From NCBI GenBank assembly GCA_910587105.1, contig CAJUMB010000009.1, positions 18,693 to 82,692 on the forward strand: 64,000 nucleotides of DNA, read 5' to 3'. Source of the DNA: an uncultured Lachnospiraceae bacterium (GTDB taxonomy: Bacteria > Bacillota > Clostridia > Lachnospirales > Lachnospiraceae). Each line of letters starts with the position of its first letter. Within the stretch, counting starts at the first letter, position 1. Below, piece after piece: positions 24,830 through 32,875 of this stretch. The position numbers and the translations under genes were made by a program. The notes under the pieces were generated by a model. It had not been told where the DNA came from and did no database searches. It saw only the letters and a list, made by a program, of their open reading frames with translations.

Positions 24830-25731
24830 TTAGAGGATTTTTACTTTACAGGAATGTTTTTTTGTCTTTTTGCTGTAACCGATTCCCACAGCCCTTATTT
24901 TTCCTGTAAATTTGGGCGCCTCCGCAGTTTTTCCACGAAAACAGAGCGCGTAATTTTTGTCTTCTATCTGCCGGATTGCCTCGTCGGGGGTGTGGTCAAT
25001 TTTCAGCTCCAGAATGATGCAGTCAGCACTTTTATCCACTTCAGGATAGAATAGAAAGTCAGCAATCCGGTGCCCGCTTTTTCTTCTCTTTCCACCCGGT
25101 ACGTGTCTCTGGCCGCCAGATAGGCAAGGTTTACAACGGCGGTATACATATCCCAGTGAAGGCTCTCTGCGTATCATATCAGCGAATTTGTCCATTAATT
25201 CTTTGTTGGGAATGAAGACTTTTCCATTTTTATAACTTAAGAATCCATAGACCACCATGGCGGAAAAGATTTCATCCTTTGTTTTCAGGTGCATGGATAC
25301 TGCCGCATATTCCTGTATTTTCACCGGGATGGCGGTCCCGGCCATCATTTGGGCCAGATCCTCACGGACTGCGTCTATGTTGTTTTTTACGTAATAAAAG
25401 ATTTCATCGTAAGGTCAGGAGCTGGTCCAGTAGTTTCCCAGATTGTTGTTGGACAGGGCCGCAGTTACGGAACGGGGATTGTATAAACGCTTTTCTGATT
25501 TTGTGTGATAACCGTCATACCAGTGCTTGAGTCCCCGCTGAGTGACCCGCCAGGGCTTTGCCGTGTTTTGGTGATAACGTTTTAGTAATGCGTCTGTCTC
25601 TTCCTGGGTAAATCCAAAGTACTCGGAGAATCGTTCTTCTTCCGTGATAAATGCCTGATGAAAGATAAAATCCCATTCATCCAGCACAAAGATAAACCTA
25701 GCAGATTCGCTTTCTGTGTAAATCTGTGCTA
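24830..25731 (-). pseudogene. Broken AAA-ATPase-like / PD-(D/E)XK nuclease gene (DUF1703 type)
   Basis: Reading leftward, the first piece (about 25731-25415) encodes the AAA-ATPase_like middle (RFIFVLDEWDFIFHQAF, GLKHWYDGYH, LYNPRSV, NNLGNYW). A stop in this frame near 25415 is followed by a second open piece (25348-24830) with NKELMDKFADMIRREPSLG and the C-terminal PD-(D/E)XK nuclease half (DKSADCIILELKIDHTPDEAIRQIEDKNYA). About 60 residues normally between these are shortened and frame-shifted around 25060-25150. The ATPase N-terminus with Walker A is missing; a MITE-like palindrome abuts the break at 25731. Family members are common in gut anaerobes, usually in variable regions. Confidence 0.8.
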
Positions 25732-25884
25732 GAGCGTGTTTGAAAATTCATTCACGCCACCCATACGCCCCACTTTGCGGCAGATTTGCCCCTTATTCGG
25801 TTGCTGTAGCCCGCTACAGCGCCCTCATGCGGAACAAATCTCCCACAAACTGTGACGCACGGTTGACATAAAGCAATTTTCAAA
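25731..25884. mobile_element. MITE-like palindromic element, copy 1
   Basis: Left end AGAGCGTGTTTGAAAATT; right end ends CAATTTTCAAAAAT, an imperfect inverted copy. The right half (GAACAAATCTCCCA, TGTGACGCACGGTTGACA, TAAAGCAATTTTCAAA) is nearly identical to the element at 49901-50096. No open frame, so non-autonomous. It sits at the break of the DUF1703-like pseudogene. Confidence 0.65.
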
Positions 25885-26023
25885 AATCATCATTCTATCA
25901 CGAATGTTTGGCCACAACTGGCAAAGAGGATAAAAAGTTTTACAAAATATCAAAAATTAGTTATTAAGACTGCATGACGGGGTGACCTGCCTCCGATCGG
26001 TGTCACTGCAGTAAAATTTGTAG

Positions 26024-26052
26024 TTGAAAAATCCATGTGAATGACATATAAT
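26024..26052 (+). promoter_or_regulatory. Promoter of the antisense (antitoxin) RNA
   Basis: TTGAAA (26024-26029), 17-base spacer, TATAAT (26047-26052), pointing right towards the 3' end of the toxin gene. Confidence 0.75.
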
Positions 26053-26058
26053 ATGCTT

Positions 26059-26160
26059 AACAAGGGAGCCAGAAGGTGAGCACACATCACCCGACCCGGC
26101 GTTATATCAAGCTAAGAAATAGCCGTCTACTTTTCCAGGAGCAGGACGGCTATTTCTTAT
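26059..26160 (+). ncRNA. Predicted type I antitoxin RNA (RatA-like), antisense to toxin 3' end
   Basis: From the promoter at 26024-26052 a transcript of about 100 nt would contain a 5' stem-loop (GGTGA/TCACC, 26075-26091) and end in a strong terminator: AAGAAATAGCCGTC (26114-26127) pairing with GACGGCTATTTCTT (26145-26158), then a T-rich tract. It overlaps the 3' UTR and last codons of the leftward toxin gene, the arrangement known for txpA/RatA-like pairs. No open frame of note. Size and function are inferred. Confidence 0.6.
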
Positions 26161-26233
26161 TTTTCAGATTCAGAATTGCAACAACTAGCAGAGCCATAGT
26201 AAGCATAATCTGCATTTCCTCATATGTACTCAT
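26150..26233 (-). CDS. Type I toxin, holin-like hydrophobic peptide (27 aa)
   Basis: The peptide begins MSTYEEMQIML, continues with a hydrophobic helix (TMALLVVAILNL) and ends KNKK. This pattern (MSTYE, one membrane helix, Lys tail) is that of the small 'putative holin-like toxin' family of Firmicutes plasmids and chromosomes. A strong SD (GGAGGGTGGTGA) lies upstream of ATG 26233. A leftward promoter stands at 26332-26304 and an antisense RNA converges on its 3' end. Expected action: insertion in the own membrane when not silenced. Confidence 0.78.
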   Translation of the reverse strand: MSTYEEMQIMLTMALLVVAILNLKNKK

Positions 26234-26303
26234 AATAATCACCACCCTCCGTAAGGTACTCGGATTGGGTGAGAGCACGTCCCCCGGTTCCCCTGGTAAG
26301 CAT

Positions 26304-26332
26304 ATTATATTGTCATGGTACACTGGTGTCGG
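26304..26332 (-). promoter_or_regulatory. Promoter of the toxin gene
   Basis: On the minus strand CCGACA (26332-26327), 17 bases, TATAAT (26309-26304); leader of about 65 nt before the toxin start. Confidence 0.6.
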
Positions 26333-26351
26333 TCTGCCTTCGCCAGCTTAA

Positions 26352-26387
26352 TGGCGGCGAGTCGGAATCCTATGCCCGATGCCGCCA
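26352..26387. repeat. GC-rich hairpin upstream of the toxin promoter
   Basis: TGGCGGC (26352-26358) pairs with GCCGCCA (26381-26387), extended by CGG/CCG. No T-run on either strand. It may be the 3' end structure of the repressor mRNA or an operator. Confidence 0.4.
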
Positions 26388-26413
26388 GAACGGAAATAGG
26401 GGTAGGTTTGGGG

Positions 26414-26827
26414 TTATTTGGGGGTGTCTGAGCTGTCTGGCTCTTGTGGCGGTTCGTCGGGTCCCGGTTCTGTCAAGCTGTTTCTGTATTTAGGTATCTC
26501 AAGCAAGTCTTTTGTGTATTCTTCAACTTTATTCATTGCTTCAAATGTGAGTTGCTTTACATTTGAGCTGATACTGGCTATTTTCCCCCCATATAGGAAA
26601 AAATCTTTTCTTTCATCTAATGGATAAGCTGACCAATCATCTATTAATGTATTTACAGAGCAGTCTAATGCATCTGCAATTTTGCGTATAGTGTGAAGCT
26701 GCAAATTGGATTTTTCATTTTCGTATTGAGCGATAGCCGCTTGTGAGACTTTTAATTTTTCTCCTAATTCTTTTTGAGTAAGCCCTGCTTCTTTTCTGGC
26801 TTGTCGAATTTTTTCACCAGTCGTCAC
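26414..26827 (-). CDS. XRE-family phage/ICE-type repressor
   Basis: 137 aa from a GTG at 26827, which follows GAGGTG at six bases; an ATG at 26857 lies before that RBS. The helix-turn-helix is typical: EKIRQARKEAGLTQKELGEKLKVSQAAIAQYENEKSNLQLHTIRKIADALDCSVNTLI. The rest has a Glu/Lys helix and a Pro-rich tail (TEPGPDEPPQEPDSS). It is divergent from a decayed second regulator at 26991, as in the immunity region of a prophage or integrative element, and lies next to the type I toxin. Confidence 0.88.
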   Translation of the reverse strand: MTTGEKIRQARKEAGLTQKELGEKLKVSQAAIAQYENEKSNLQLHTIRKIADALDCSVNTLIDDWSAYPLDERKDFFLYGGKIASISSNVKQLTFEAMNKVEEYTKDLLEIPKYRNSLTEPGPDEPPQEPDSSDTPK

Positions 26828-26887
26828 TCTAATCACCTCATTTCTAAAAGAAATCATATCACAAATTATACTAAAATAAAAGATAAA

Positions 26888-26910
26888 ACTTATATTTATA
26901 TACTTATATT
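26888..26910. promoter_or_regulatory. Direct repeats in the divergent regulator intergenic region (candidate operator)
   Basis: ACTTATATT occurs at 26888-26896 and again at 26902-26910, with a period of 14 bases, in an A/T-rich region between two divergent XRE-type genes. A TATAAT for the leftward gene lies at 26870-26865. Confidence 0.4.
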
Positions 26911-26990
26911 AGGATAATTCTGATATTATCATATAAGAGAGATAAGATAAACATTATATTTTGCGATATTGAAGAACAGGAGGTGAGAAC

Positions 26991-27185
26991 ATGAGAATCG
27001 ACAGAGTAAAGTTAGCAGCTGAACTGACAAGGCAGGAAATGACGCGGAAACGGATTGTGGAGCTGTCCGGCGTTTCCAGGGCAACTAATGATATTACATT
27101 AAGTCCGGCAAGAGCTGTACCGATGAAATCGGGCGGAAAATAGCCAAGGGGGATTGGAGTCGAATTAGCACAGATTACTGAATAA
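26991..27185 (+). pseudogene. Frame-shifted small XRE regulator
   Basis: ATG 26991 follows AGGAGGTGA. Frame 1 reads MRIDRVKLAAELTRQEMTRKRIVELSGVSRAT and then loses the family sequence and stops at 27141. The next frame resumes with KSGKSCTDEIGRKIAKG and a third gives GIGVELAQITE before TAA at 27183-27185. Joined, these form an ordinary 60-65 residue XRE protein, so at least two indels have destroyed it. Confidence 0.75.
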
Positions 27186-27232
27186 AATACACATGCCGGC
27201 CGGGCGTGGAAATAGCTGGAAAGAGGGAAGCC

Positions 27233-27301
27233 ATGGCATACCACTTAAGCAGGTATGAACAGGAGACGAAAAAGCCCCTGAAATCAACGGAAAATAGCTG
27301 A
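27233..27301 (+). pseudogene. Remnant of an ICE/phage-associated small protein
   Basis: Only 22 codons: MAYHLSRYEQET followed by unrelated residues. The SRYEQET start is characteristic of a small protein found in integrative elements of gut Firmicutes, normally about 70-80 aa. The 3' part is lost at about 27270, where the terminator of the convergent ABC operon begins. Confidence 0.5.
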
Positions 27302-27312
27302 TAAACAGGGGC
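27269..27312 (-). terminator. Terminator of the leftward FtsX/MacB-type ABC operon
   Basis: On the minus strand GCCCCTG (27312-27306) pairs with CAGGGGC (27280-27274), followed by TTTTT. Confidence 0.72.
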
Positions 27313-27366
27313 AAAAAGTATTATGAATCCTGAAACAGACAATTATTTTACAGCGGTTTTGCTTTT

Positions 27367-29979
27367 TTAGTTTTCCACCAGACAGGAGATCAGGCTTTGT
27401 TTTCTCTGGGGCAGATAGACCAGATACGGAATCAGGGCACCCAGAATCAAAAGCACCGGGAAAACCGCCAGCATGGGCCATATGACGAAATGGTATTTCA
27501 TAAACCACATTCCCCCGGTGACCGCCCGGCAGACAGTGAGAGAGAACAAAATCCCCAGGATGAAGGAGAACGCGATGGTAATGCCTGCGTAAAACAGTCC
27601 CTCAAGTATCAGCATCTGGGAGAGCTGTTTTCTGGTCATGCCGATGGCTTCCATCATAGCGAATTCTTTTTTTCTGGATACGATGCCTGTCAAAATGGTG
27701 TTGACAAAATTCAGGATTCCCACCATGCCGATAATAGCTGTGAGCACACCGCCGATTAAAATAAACAGTCCGCTCAGTTTGGAAAATTCGTTCATGTGAG
27801 TCAGTTTGGATTCGTATGACATGACAGGTTCCTGTGTGGTGGTGTAATCTTCAATGAACCGTTCAAATTCAGCTTCCTTTCCGTCTTCCACGCTGAGGGC
27901 ACAGGTCATCAGGTATTTTTCAGATATCATTTCTTTAAAGATATCTGCCGTTGTATAGTATACAAATTCATATCCCATCCGGCAGGTCAGTCCATAGTAA
28001 TTGGTTTTAATTAATGAGAGGATCTCAAACTCACGGCTGGTGCCGTCGGGAAGAACCAGTGTCACCTTGTCCCCTGGCTGATGCCAGATAGTTTCCTCCA
28101 TCACCTGATTGTTGTCATCGGTGTCTACAGCGCTCAGCAGATAGTTTCCGCCAGCCAGTTTTTCACGGATGACATCCATATCCTTTTCGCCTTTCCACAC
28201 TTCAACTGCGTCCAGAGGCAGGTCCTCCAGTCCGTAGAAAGCAGTTCGTCCCCGATAAGTGCCCCATTTGTCTTCTTCCAGGGGGACTTTCTGTCCGTTT
28301 CGGATGTAATAGAGATTTCCGTTCTCATCTCTTGGCATATGTTTTGGCGGCTGGTAGGAGTCGGCCTTTAGGGCTGTGGCAGTATTGCAGTAAATCCGCC
28401 CGCTTTTTTCGAATCCATCCTGTGCTTCGCAGGCTGATATGAAAGATTCGGAGAGATTTTCTTCATCAATGGTGTTGTCAGTGGCTCCAAAATAAAGATC
28501 CAGGCCGAAGTAACGGGCGTTTCCGATGAGAAAATCAAAGGTGGCGAACTTCTTCAGGTATACATGGATGTCAAAGGCGTTGGTGATGGTGAATACACTG
28601 TTTAGCAGGACTACTGCCAGCGAGAGGGAGAGTATGACAACCGCAGTTCTGCTTTTATTTCGTCCCAGGTTGGCCAGTGCCATTCGGTGTATCCTGCTGC
28701 CGGTGGTGCGCTTTGTAAGGGATGCCCTTTTAACGCCTGATTTTGTGTTGTCAGTGTAGCGCACGGCTTCCACAGGAGATACTTTTGCCGCCATTCTCGA
28801 GGGCTTCCCGATAGAAATCAGTACAGTCAGGAGGGTAAAAGCCGCTGCGCCGGCCAGGATCACCGGATGGAAGGTGACCGGTGCGCTCTCCTGAAAGATG
28901 GTGATTGCAATCACATGGGGGACAATCTGTTTTCCGATGAAAAAGCCAGCCAGGATGCCCAGAGGGATGCCCAGTACAGACAATAAAAGTGCCTGTCTGC
29001 GCAGGATCATTTTCAGCTGCCGTCCGGTGGTGCCTACTGTTTTCAACAGGCCGTAATAGCGGATATCCTTGATCACAGATATCTGAAATACATTATAAAT
29101 AATCAGGTATCCAGTGAGGAAGATCAGCAGCAGTCCTGCGGCCAGGGCAGTCATGGTCACAGAGTCGCTTTCAGCGCCGTCACTGATATATGCCCAGTTG
29201 GCGTTGCTGGCAATGAAATACTCTTGTTCTTCCTCTGTGGAATAACCGCAGTCTTCGATGACTTTATTCAGTTTCTTTTGTATTCCAATAGAATTTGAAA
29301 AATTCACATCCATGCGGATGGCTCCCGTAGAGGAGTAGTCCTGGTCGTATGTGTAGACAAGTTCATGGGCATATTCTTTCAGGTAGGCATCTGACACAAT
29401 GGCAAATCCCACATTCAGGGCAGGGTCGGAATGGATTATGCCGCTGACGGTGAATGTGCGTTTGATTATGTCCGGGCTGCTCTGCTTCAGCTGAAACTGG
29501 AAGGTTACTTTTTGTCCAGGCTCTGCCTTCAGCCCCAGAAGGTCCATAGAAGTCTCATCCAGGAGAATTTCGTCTGCAAGTTCCGGCGCCTTCCCCTTCA
29601 GAATTTGTATGAAACAGTGTTCATAATGGTAAGCCGGGATGTACCAGGACTCCAGATGGCGTTTCAGAAACTCCGGATTTCTCACGTAATCGGCGGTTAA
29701 AATGCAGGGAGCGGATTCTTTGATAAGGGGGTGTTCTTTCAGCTTGTTGTACTGCTTGCGGGTCAGGTTTTTGATCACACCGTGGCTGTCTCCCCCGGAC
29801 TGGCGCATGGTGGAGAGCTGAAAGCTCTCGATGGCGCCCATACCGATGGTGAACAGTGTGGTGAACAAAGTGGTGGTCAGGGCGATGGCCAGCACGGCGA
29901 TGATATTTCGGGTTCTGCTGTTTTGGAAACTTTTGTCCGCCAGACGGCGGATGACTTTACGATTTTTCACTTTATGCAT
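27367..29979 (-). CDS. FtsX-like ABC transporter permease (MacB/BceB-type)
   Basis: 870-aa membrane protein. One N-terminal helix (NIIAVLAIALTTTLFTTLFTIG), a large extracytoplasmic region, then FtsX core helices around LTGYLIIYNVFQISVIKDIRYYGLLKTVGTTGRQLKMIL, a second large extracellular domain, and a second FtsX block (ILNFVNTILTGIVSRKKEFAMMEAIGMTRKQLSQMLILEG). ATG 29979 has AGGAGG nine bases upstream and overlaps the stop of the ATPase gene by eight bases; an ATG at 30060 lies inside that gene. Such systems act in antimicrobial-peptide resistance, lipoprotein handling or cell-wall hydrolase control rather than classical uptake. Confidence 0.9.
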   Translation of the reverse strand: MHKVKNRKVIRRLADKSFQNSRTRNIIAVLAIALTTTLFTTLFTIGMGAIESFQLSTMRQSGGDSHGVIKNLTRKQYNKLKEHPLIKESAPCILTADYVRNPEFLKRHLESWYIPAYHYEHCFIQILKGKAPELADEILLDETSMDLLGLKAEPGQKVTFQFQLKQSSPDIIKRTFTVSGIIHSDPALNVGFAIVSDAYLKEYAHELVYTYDQDYSSTGAIRMDVNFSNSIGIQKKLNKVIEDCGYSTEEEQEYFIASNANWAYISDGAESDSVTMTALAAGLLLIFLTGYLIIYNVFQISVIKDIRYYGLLKTVGTTGRQLKMILRRQALLLSVLGIPLGILAGFFIGKQIVPHVIAITIFQESAPVTFHPVILAGAAAFTLLTVLISIGKPSRMAAKVSPVEAVRYTDNTKSGVKRASLTKRTTGSRIHRMALANLGRNKSRTAVVILSLSLAVVLLNSVFTITNAFDIHVYLKKFATFDFLIGNARYFGLDLYFGATDNTIDEENLSESFISACEAQDGFEKSGRIYCNTATALKADSYQPPKHMPRDENGNLYYIRNGQKVPLEEDKWGTYRGRTAFYGLEDLPLDAVEVWKGEKDMDVIREKLAGGNYLLSAVDTDDNNQVMEETIWHQPGDKVTLVLPDGTSREFEILSLIKTNYYGLTCRMGYEFVYYTTADIFKEMISEKYLMTCALSVEDGKEAEFERFIEDYTTTQEPVMSYESKLTHMNEFSKLSGLFILIGGVLTAIIGMVGILNFVNTILTGIVSRKKEFAMMEAIGMTRKQLSQMLILEGLFYAGITIAFSFILGILFSLTVCRAVTGGMWFMKYHFVIWPMLAVFPVLLILGALIPYLVYLPQRKQSLISCLVEN

Positions 29980-30670
29980 GGTGTCTGTCCTCCTGAATCC
30001 TTCCGTCGCTTTTGATCTTTCCGTCCTCAATGCGGACAATCCGGTCTGCCAGCTGGGCAATTTCTTCGTTATGGGTAATCATGACCATGGTCTGCTTAAA
30101 ACGGTCGCTGCTGACTTTCAAAAGGCTTAACACATCCTGGCTGGTGGCGGAGTCAAGATTTCCGGTGGGTTCGTCCGCCAGCAGTATGGCCGGTTTGGCA
30201 GCCAGCGCCCGGGCAATAGCCGCCCGTTGCTGCTGGCCGCCGGAGAGCTGAGAGGGCAGGCTGTATTTTTTGCTGCCCAGTCCCAGCACTTTCAGAATAT
30301 CTTCCACATAGGCTTTGTCAGGCTGATTCCCATCAAGCTCCACGGGAAGAATAATATTTTCATAGACATTCAAAACCGGGACTAGATTGTAATTCTGGAA
30401 CACAAATCCAATTTTGCGCCTGCGGAAAATGGTAAGCTCCTCGTCTTTGAGCTGGGAAATATCCTGGCCGTCAACCTCCACAGTTCCTGAAGTGGGGTGG
30501 TCCAGGCCGCCCAGCATATGCAGGAGGGTAGATTTTCCGCTTCCGGAAGTCCCCACCACAGAGACAAATTCTCCCTGCTCAATGGAAAGGCTCACATTGT
30601 CCAGTGCTTTTACCAGAGTTTCTCCTTTTCCGTAATACTTTTTCAATTTGCTGGTCTGTAAAATATACAT
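29972..30670 (-). CDS. ABC transporter ATP-binding protein (MacB/LolD type)
   Basis: 232 aa. Walker A GTSGSGKST, Q-loop FQNYNLVPVLNVYENI, signature LSGGQQQRAAIARAL, Walker B ILLADEPTGNLD and switch MITHNEEIA are all intact. ATG 30670 follows GGGAGG at six bases; the frame extends upstream without family sequence. It energises the large FtsX-like permease translated from the overlapping downstream gene. Confidence 0.94.
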   Translation of the reverse strand: MYILQTSKLKKYYGKGETLVKALDNVSLSIEQGEFVSVVGTSGSGKSTLLHMLGGLDHPTSGTVEVDGQDISQLKDEELTIFRRRKIGFVFQNYNLVPVLNVYENIILPVELDGNQPDKAYVEDILKVLGLGSKKYSLPSQLSGGQQQRAAIARALAAKPAILLADEPTGNLDSATSQDVLSLLKVSSDRFKQTMVMITHNEEIAQLADRIVRIEDGKIKSDGRIQEDRHHA

Positions 30671-30728
30671 AGGTATCCTCCCTTGTTTTGATCTCAATTT
30701 TTTTGGAAAAACTTTTTTTGATAAGATG

Positions 30729-30768
30729 ATTATACTACAAGATTCTTTCCACATTCTTTCGAGAATCT
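30729..30768 (-). promoter_or_regulatory. Promoter and inverted repeat of the ABC operon
   Basis: A perfect leftward TATAAT (30734-30729) has no good -35; in its place lies an inverted repeat AGATTCT (30740-30746)/AGAATCT (30762-30768). That layout suggests activation by a DNA-binding response regulator. Confidence 0.5.
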
Positions 30769-30834
30769 AACAGTTTTGTCAGATTGTTGTGAGAGGAAAC
30801 ACATGAGAGAACATACACGGATAATTCCATAGAC

Positions 30835-30863
30835 TTTACACTTGCATTGTGTTATACTATATA
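30835..30863 (+). promoter_or_regulatory. Promoter of the coiled-coil gene
   Basis: TTTACA (30835-30840), 17 bases, TATATA (30858-30863); RBS AAGGGAGTGG lies ahead of ATG 30902. Confidence 0.6.
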
Positions 30864-30901
30864 AAACTTGAAAATGCACACAATCAAGGGAGTGGGATTT
30901 A

Positions 30902-31507
30902 ATGACAGATAACGAATTATTACTTGCCATATCCAACATGATTCAACCTGTTAGAGAGGATATTCAGGGAATCAGAGAGGAACTTCGGGAAGTTAAAGCA
31001 GACATTAGTACGTTAAAGACAGACATTAGTACGTTAAAGACAGACATCAGTGCGTTAAAAGCAGATGTCAGTGAATTAAAGACGGAAGTCAGCGTATTAA
31101 AAACGGATGTTAATGTATTAAAGACGGAAGTCAGTGAACTGAAGAAAGATGTCAATGTATTAAAGACAGAAGTCAGTGAACTGAAGAAAGATGTCAATGT
31201 ATTAAAGACAGAAGTCAGTGAACTGAAGAAAGATGTCAATATATTAAAGACAGAAGTTGATGAACTAAAAACAGGACTCCGGAAAGTGGAAGCAGGCCTT
31301 GAAGAAGTGAAAGCCAGGGTGAAAAAGATTGAACTCACCCAGGAAAATATAATTCTGCCGCGGTTAGACACAATAGAATCATGCTATACAACTACATATG
31401 ATAAGTACAAGGAAAGTGTGGAAACTTATGAGTCAATCAAGCAGGACATGTCTATTGTAAAAAGGGTAATAGCAGAGCACAGTGAGACGCTGCAGAAGAT
31501 TTCGTAA
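30902..31507 (+). CDS. Heptad-repeat coiled-coil protein, function unknown
   Basis: 201 aa, no signal peptide. Residues from about 20 to 150 are almost pure heptads of the type LKTEVSE-LKKDVNV with Leu and Val in the a/d positions, giving a long continuous coiled coil. The C-terminal part (RLDTIESCYTTTYDKYKESVETYESIKQDMSIVKRVIAEHSETLQKIS) is a second helical region. Related short proteins are widespread in gut Clostridia without a known role. The stop is two bases from the start of the MATE gene, so they are probably co-transcribed. Confidence 0.75.
   Translation: MTDNELLLAISNMIQPVREDIQGIREELREVKADISTLKTDISTLKTDISALKADVSELKTEVSVLKTDVNVLKTEVSELKKDVNVLKTEVSELKKDVNVLKTEVSELKKDVNILKTEVDELKTGLRKVEAGLEEVKARVKKIELTQENIILPRLDTIESCYTTTYDKYKESVETYESIKQDMSIVKRVIAEHSETLQKIS
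31000..31266 (+). repeat. In-frame tandem DNA repeats (21- and 42-bp units)
   Basis: The heptads are encoded by near-identical DNA. A 21-bp unit (seven codons, DISTLKT) recurs at the start. A 42-bp unit occurs three times at 31127, 31169 and 31211 with almost no changes and a decayed fourth copy at 31253. Because all units are multiples of 21 bases, slippage would change coil length without breaking the frame. Confidence 0.9.
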
Positions 31508-31509
31508 TT

Positions 31510-32859
31510 ATGAATACAGATATGACACAGGGTTCTGTGATAAAATCTATGCTGCGTTTTGCCATTCCCATGGTATTGGGGAATCTTCTGCAGCAGTGTT
31601 ACAATGTGGCTGACACATTGATTGTAGGAAAATTTCTCGGCCCCAATGTTTTGGCGGCGGTGGGGTCTTCTTTTACACTCATGACTTTTCTCACTTCCAT
31701 TCTTTTGGGGTTGTGTATGGGCAGCGGTGCGTTTTTCTCCATCCGCTTTGGAGAGCGGGATGAGAAGGGGCTGAAAGAGGGAATCTGTGCTTCTTTTCTA
31801 TTAATTTTCTTCCTGACGGTGGTGCTGAATCTTCTTGCTTTTTTGTCTCTTGACCGTATACAGGGGTTTTTGAAGGTTCCGGTAGAAGTGTGGGCAGATA
31901 TGCGCAGCTATCTGGCGGTGGTTTTTGGTGGGATTTTTGCCACATTTCTCTATAATTATTTTGCGTCGCTGCTGCGGGCAGTGGGAAATTCTGTTGTGCC
32001 GCTGGGGTTTCTGGCTCTTTCGGCTGTTTTGAATATTGTTCTGGATCTTCTGTTTGTAATCGGTCTGGGCTGGGGAGCAGCAGGAGCGGCAGGTGCAACT
32101 GTGATTGCCCAGTATATTTCTGGAATCGGCATCACTGTCTATTCTTGGAAGTGTGTGCCGTATCTGAAGCTTAAAAAAGAGGAATGCCGTATCCGGTGGA
32201 ACTGTATGAGGGAAATCGCTGGTTTTTCAGTGCTGACCTGCGTTCAGCAGTCGGTAATGAACCTGGGAATTCTGCTGGTGCAGGGGGTGGTCAACAGCTT
32301 TGGGGCAGTGGTTATGGCCGCTTTTGCCGCAGCAGTGAAAATCGATGCGTTTGCCTATATGCCCGTGCAGGATTTTGGCAATGCCTTTTCCACATTTATC
32401 GCCCAGAACTTCGGGGCAAAAAAAGGAGAGCGGATACGGGCAGGATTGAAGAGCGCTGCCGCCACAGCAATGATTTTCTGTGTGATTGTATCAGGGGCGG
32501 TGTGGATCTTTGCCCGTCCATTGATGCTGATGTTTGTGAATGCCAGGGAGACAGCCATCATAGCAGAGGGAGTCCGATATCTGCGGATTGAGGGGGCCTT
32601 TTACTGTGGCATCGGCTGCCTGTTTCTGCTGTACGGGCTTTACCGGGCATTGGGGAAACCGGGAATGTCGGTGGTGCTGACAATTATTTCCCTGGGGACA
32701 CGGGTGGCGCTGGCCTATGTACTTTCTGCGGTTCCAGCCATAGGAGTTGTGGGAATCTGGTGTTCCGTGCCCATCGGCTGGGTTTTGGCGGATATTGTGG
32801 GGCTGGTCTATTACAGGGTTAAAGTGTCAGAAAATCTCGTCACAGACGGGCAGCGTTGA
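31510..32859 (+). CDS. MATE-family multidrug efflux transporter
   Basis: 449 aa, twelve hydrophobic helices in two MatE repeats. N-terminus MNTDMTQGSVIKSMLRFAIPMVLGNLLQQCYNVADTLIVGKFLGPNVLAAVG is the classic Clostridial form; the second repeat starts near FSVLTCVQQSVMNLGILLVQGVVNSFG, and QNFGAKKGERIRAGL is the conserved inter-helix motif. Expected to expel cationic compounds using a Na+ or H+ gradient. Followed 16 bases later by a WYL regulator that could control it. Confidence 0.93.
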   Translation: MNTDMTQGSVIKSMLRFAIPMVLGNLLQQCYNVADTLIVGKFLGPNVLAAVGSSFTLMTFLTSILLGLCMGSGAFFSIRFGERDEKGLKEGICASFLLIFFLTVVLNLLAFLSLDRIQGFLKVPVEVWADMRSYLAVVFGGIFATFLYNYFASLLRAVGNSVVPLGFLALSAVLNIVLDLLFVIGLGWGAAGAAGATVIAQYISGIGITVYSWKCVPYLKLKKEECRIRWNCMREIAGFSVLTCVQQSVMNLGILLVQGVVNSFGAVVMAAFAAAVKIDAFAYMPVQDFGNAFSTFIAQNFGAKKGERIRAGLKSAAATAMIFCVIVSGAVWIFARPLMLMFVNARETAIIAEGVRYLRIEGAFYCGIGCLFLLYGLYRALGKPGMSVVLTIISLGTRVALAYVLSAVPAIGVVGIWCSVPIGWVLADIVGLVYYRVKVSENLVTDGQR

Positions 32860-32875
32860 AAAAGGAGCTTGGCCA

